A DNA stretch of 34,150 nt, from the NCBI GenBank assembly GCA_014379345.1, contig JACMLY010000162.1:1-34150 (forward strand), in the 5' to 3' direction. This stretch comes from Chitinophagaceae bacterium. GTDB taxonomy: Bacteria > Bacteroidota > Bacteroidia > Chitinophagales > Chitinophagaceae. A program made the position numbers and the translations under genes. The notes under the pieces were generated by a model that worked only from the letters and a program-made list of their open reading frames with translations, searched no databases and was not told the DNA's origin. Shown here in pieces: positions 33,476 to 34,150 of the stretch (its first letter is position 1; each line of letters begins with the position of its first letter).

Positions 33476-34150
33476 ATGCTCGTCAGTAGTAAAATATCAT
33501 CCTGTTTTTTTATCCTTTTGTCGGGTGTTTTGCTTTGGGCTGCATGTAAGAAAAAAAATCTTGACCTGGAACCTTCTTTACCTACCGATCAGAATTATTT
33601 TCAAACAGAAGAACAATTTGACAGGGGAGTGATAGGGATCTATTCTAAACTTGTTTTCTTTTATAATTATCGCGGCGGAACCGGGCAGGAGTGGTTGCAC
33701 GATGTGCGATTACTGCCCGATGATGACATCACCACAAACTGGTTATCTCCTTTTGAAAGTTTTACGACCCTTCAGCCAAGTAACAAGAAGGTGTATGACT
33801 ATTATACTTTTTTGTTCCAGCTAAATGCAAGAGCCAACAATATGTTGGATGTTTTTCAGAAGAAAGCCAGCGGGATTTATAGCAATCATGCTTTGATGGA
33901 CTGGCATAAAGGAGAAATGCTTTTCTTGAGAGGGTATAGTCATTTTCAACTTTGGAATTTATATGGTATTGCACCTTTAGTAAACAGGAGAATTGATAAC
34001 GATACGTTGTTGTACACTCCTAATTCGTCAGGAAACGACCTGCTCAATGCCGCTATTTCCGACTTTACCGCGGCTTCCTTACTCTTACCCGAAACATGGC
34101 CTGATCCGACTTACAAGGGGCGTGTTACTAAAGGAGCTGCTTTTGGAATG
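33476..34150 (+). CDS. susD: SusD/RagB-family lipoprotein, 3' end outside the window (susD2)
   Basis: The ATG at 33476, six bases after susC2, opens a frame that runs without a stop to the window edge (225 codons). The signal ends in a lipobox WAAC with cysteine at 24. SusD hallmarks follow: DQNYFQTEEQFDRGVIGIYS, LLPDDDITTNWLSPF, LQPSNKKVYDYY, GEMLFLRGYSHFQLWNLYG and SDFTAASLLLPETW. It is clearly paralogous to susD1 (compare LLPGDDITTN, LQPSN, GEALFLRGYAYYNLWNFFG). It pairs with SusC2 as the glycan-binding lid. The C-terminal half is not visible. Confidence 0.93.
   Translation, partial: MLVSSKISSCFFILLSGVLLWAACKKKNLDLEPSLPTDQNYFQTEEQFDRGVIGIYSKLVFFYNYRGGTGQEWLHDVRLLPDDDITTNWLSPFESFTTLQPSNKKVYDYYTFLFQLNARANNMLDVFQKKASGIYSNHALMDWHKGEMLFLRGYSHFQLWNLYGIAPLVNRRIDNDTLLYTPNSSGNDLLNAAISDFTAASLLLPETWPDPTYKGRVTKGAAFGM

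Noticed and set aside
1..34150. CRISPR array, tRNA or rRNA genes, insertion sequences, phage genes, toxin-antitoxin pairs
   Set aside because: No regularly spaced direct repeats, cloverleaf-like sequences, transposase motifs or phage proteins were recognised. The many calcium-loop DxDxDG repeats in the VCBS proteins are protein-level repeats, not an array.

Overview
The window looks like a chromosome segment of a Bacteroidota bacterium, most probably in or near the Chitinophagaceae. The evidence is two SusC/SusD pairs, a FecR-type anti-sigma factor with a DUF4974-like C-terminus beside an ECF sigma factor, many lipoproteins with short signal peptides, A-rich translation starts mostly lacking Shine-Dalgarno sequences, and moderate G+C. 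No rRNA, tRNA, CRISPR array, insertion sequence or phage gene was seen.

Layout. 1-2936 holds the 3' end of an NHL-repeat protein, a small lipoprotein, a DinB-fold protein and a FrnE/DsbA-type oxidoreductase. 3080-3703 (minus) is an HD-domain nucleotidase-like gene. 4118-4462 is a tiny lipoprotein with an expanded cytochrome-c-like CX5CH motif, preceded by an intrinsic terminator that has no obvious gene to terminate. 4539-7592 carries an HGSNAT-type (DUF1624) membrane acyltransferase, a short DUF2807 adhesin-like protein and a YuiH-type sulfite-oxidase-fold protein, with relic-looking DNA between them. 8034-9608 is a stand-alone PGM1-like ATP-grasp peptide ligase with a short ORF on each side. 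10033-13752 is a two-gene unit: a GH42-like glycoside hydrolase and a lipoprotein joining one haem-binding CXXCH site to VCBS/FG-GAP repeats.

The right half, 13956 to the edge, reads as a polysaccharide utilisation locus. A large VCBS/ASPIC-UnbV lipoprotein (minus strand) diverges from susC1-susD1, which is followed by a GH30-like, a GH5-like (subfamily 8 flavour) and a third GH-A-fold hydrolase; the last two overlap by ATGA. Then come an ECF sigma factor, a FecR anti-sigma factor, an STN-bearing susC2, and a susD2 cut by the window edge. The inferred flow is: surface lipoproteins and hydrolases cut a glycan, SusCD pairs import the fragments, and the STN domain of SusC2 signals through FecR to the sigma factor. 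The substrate cannot be fixed from sequence alone; a beta-linked mannan, glucan or galactan-type glycan is a reasonable guess.

The most unusual non-coding region is the 450-base gap between the UnbV lipoprotein and susC1. It has several perfect inverted repeats, a Shine-Dalgarno-preceded three-codon ORF and a small hairpin followed by seven Ts, in a leader-like order.
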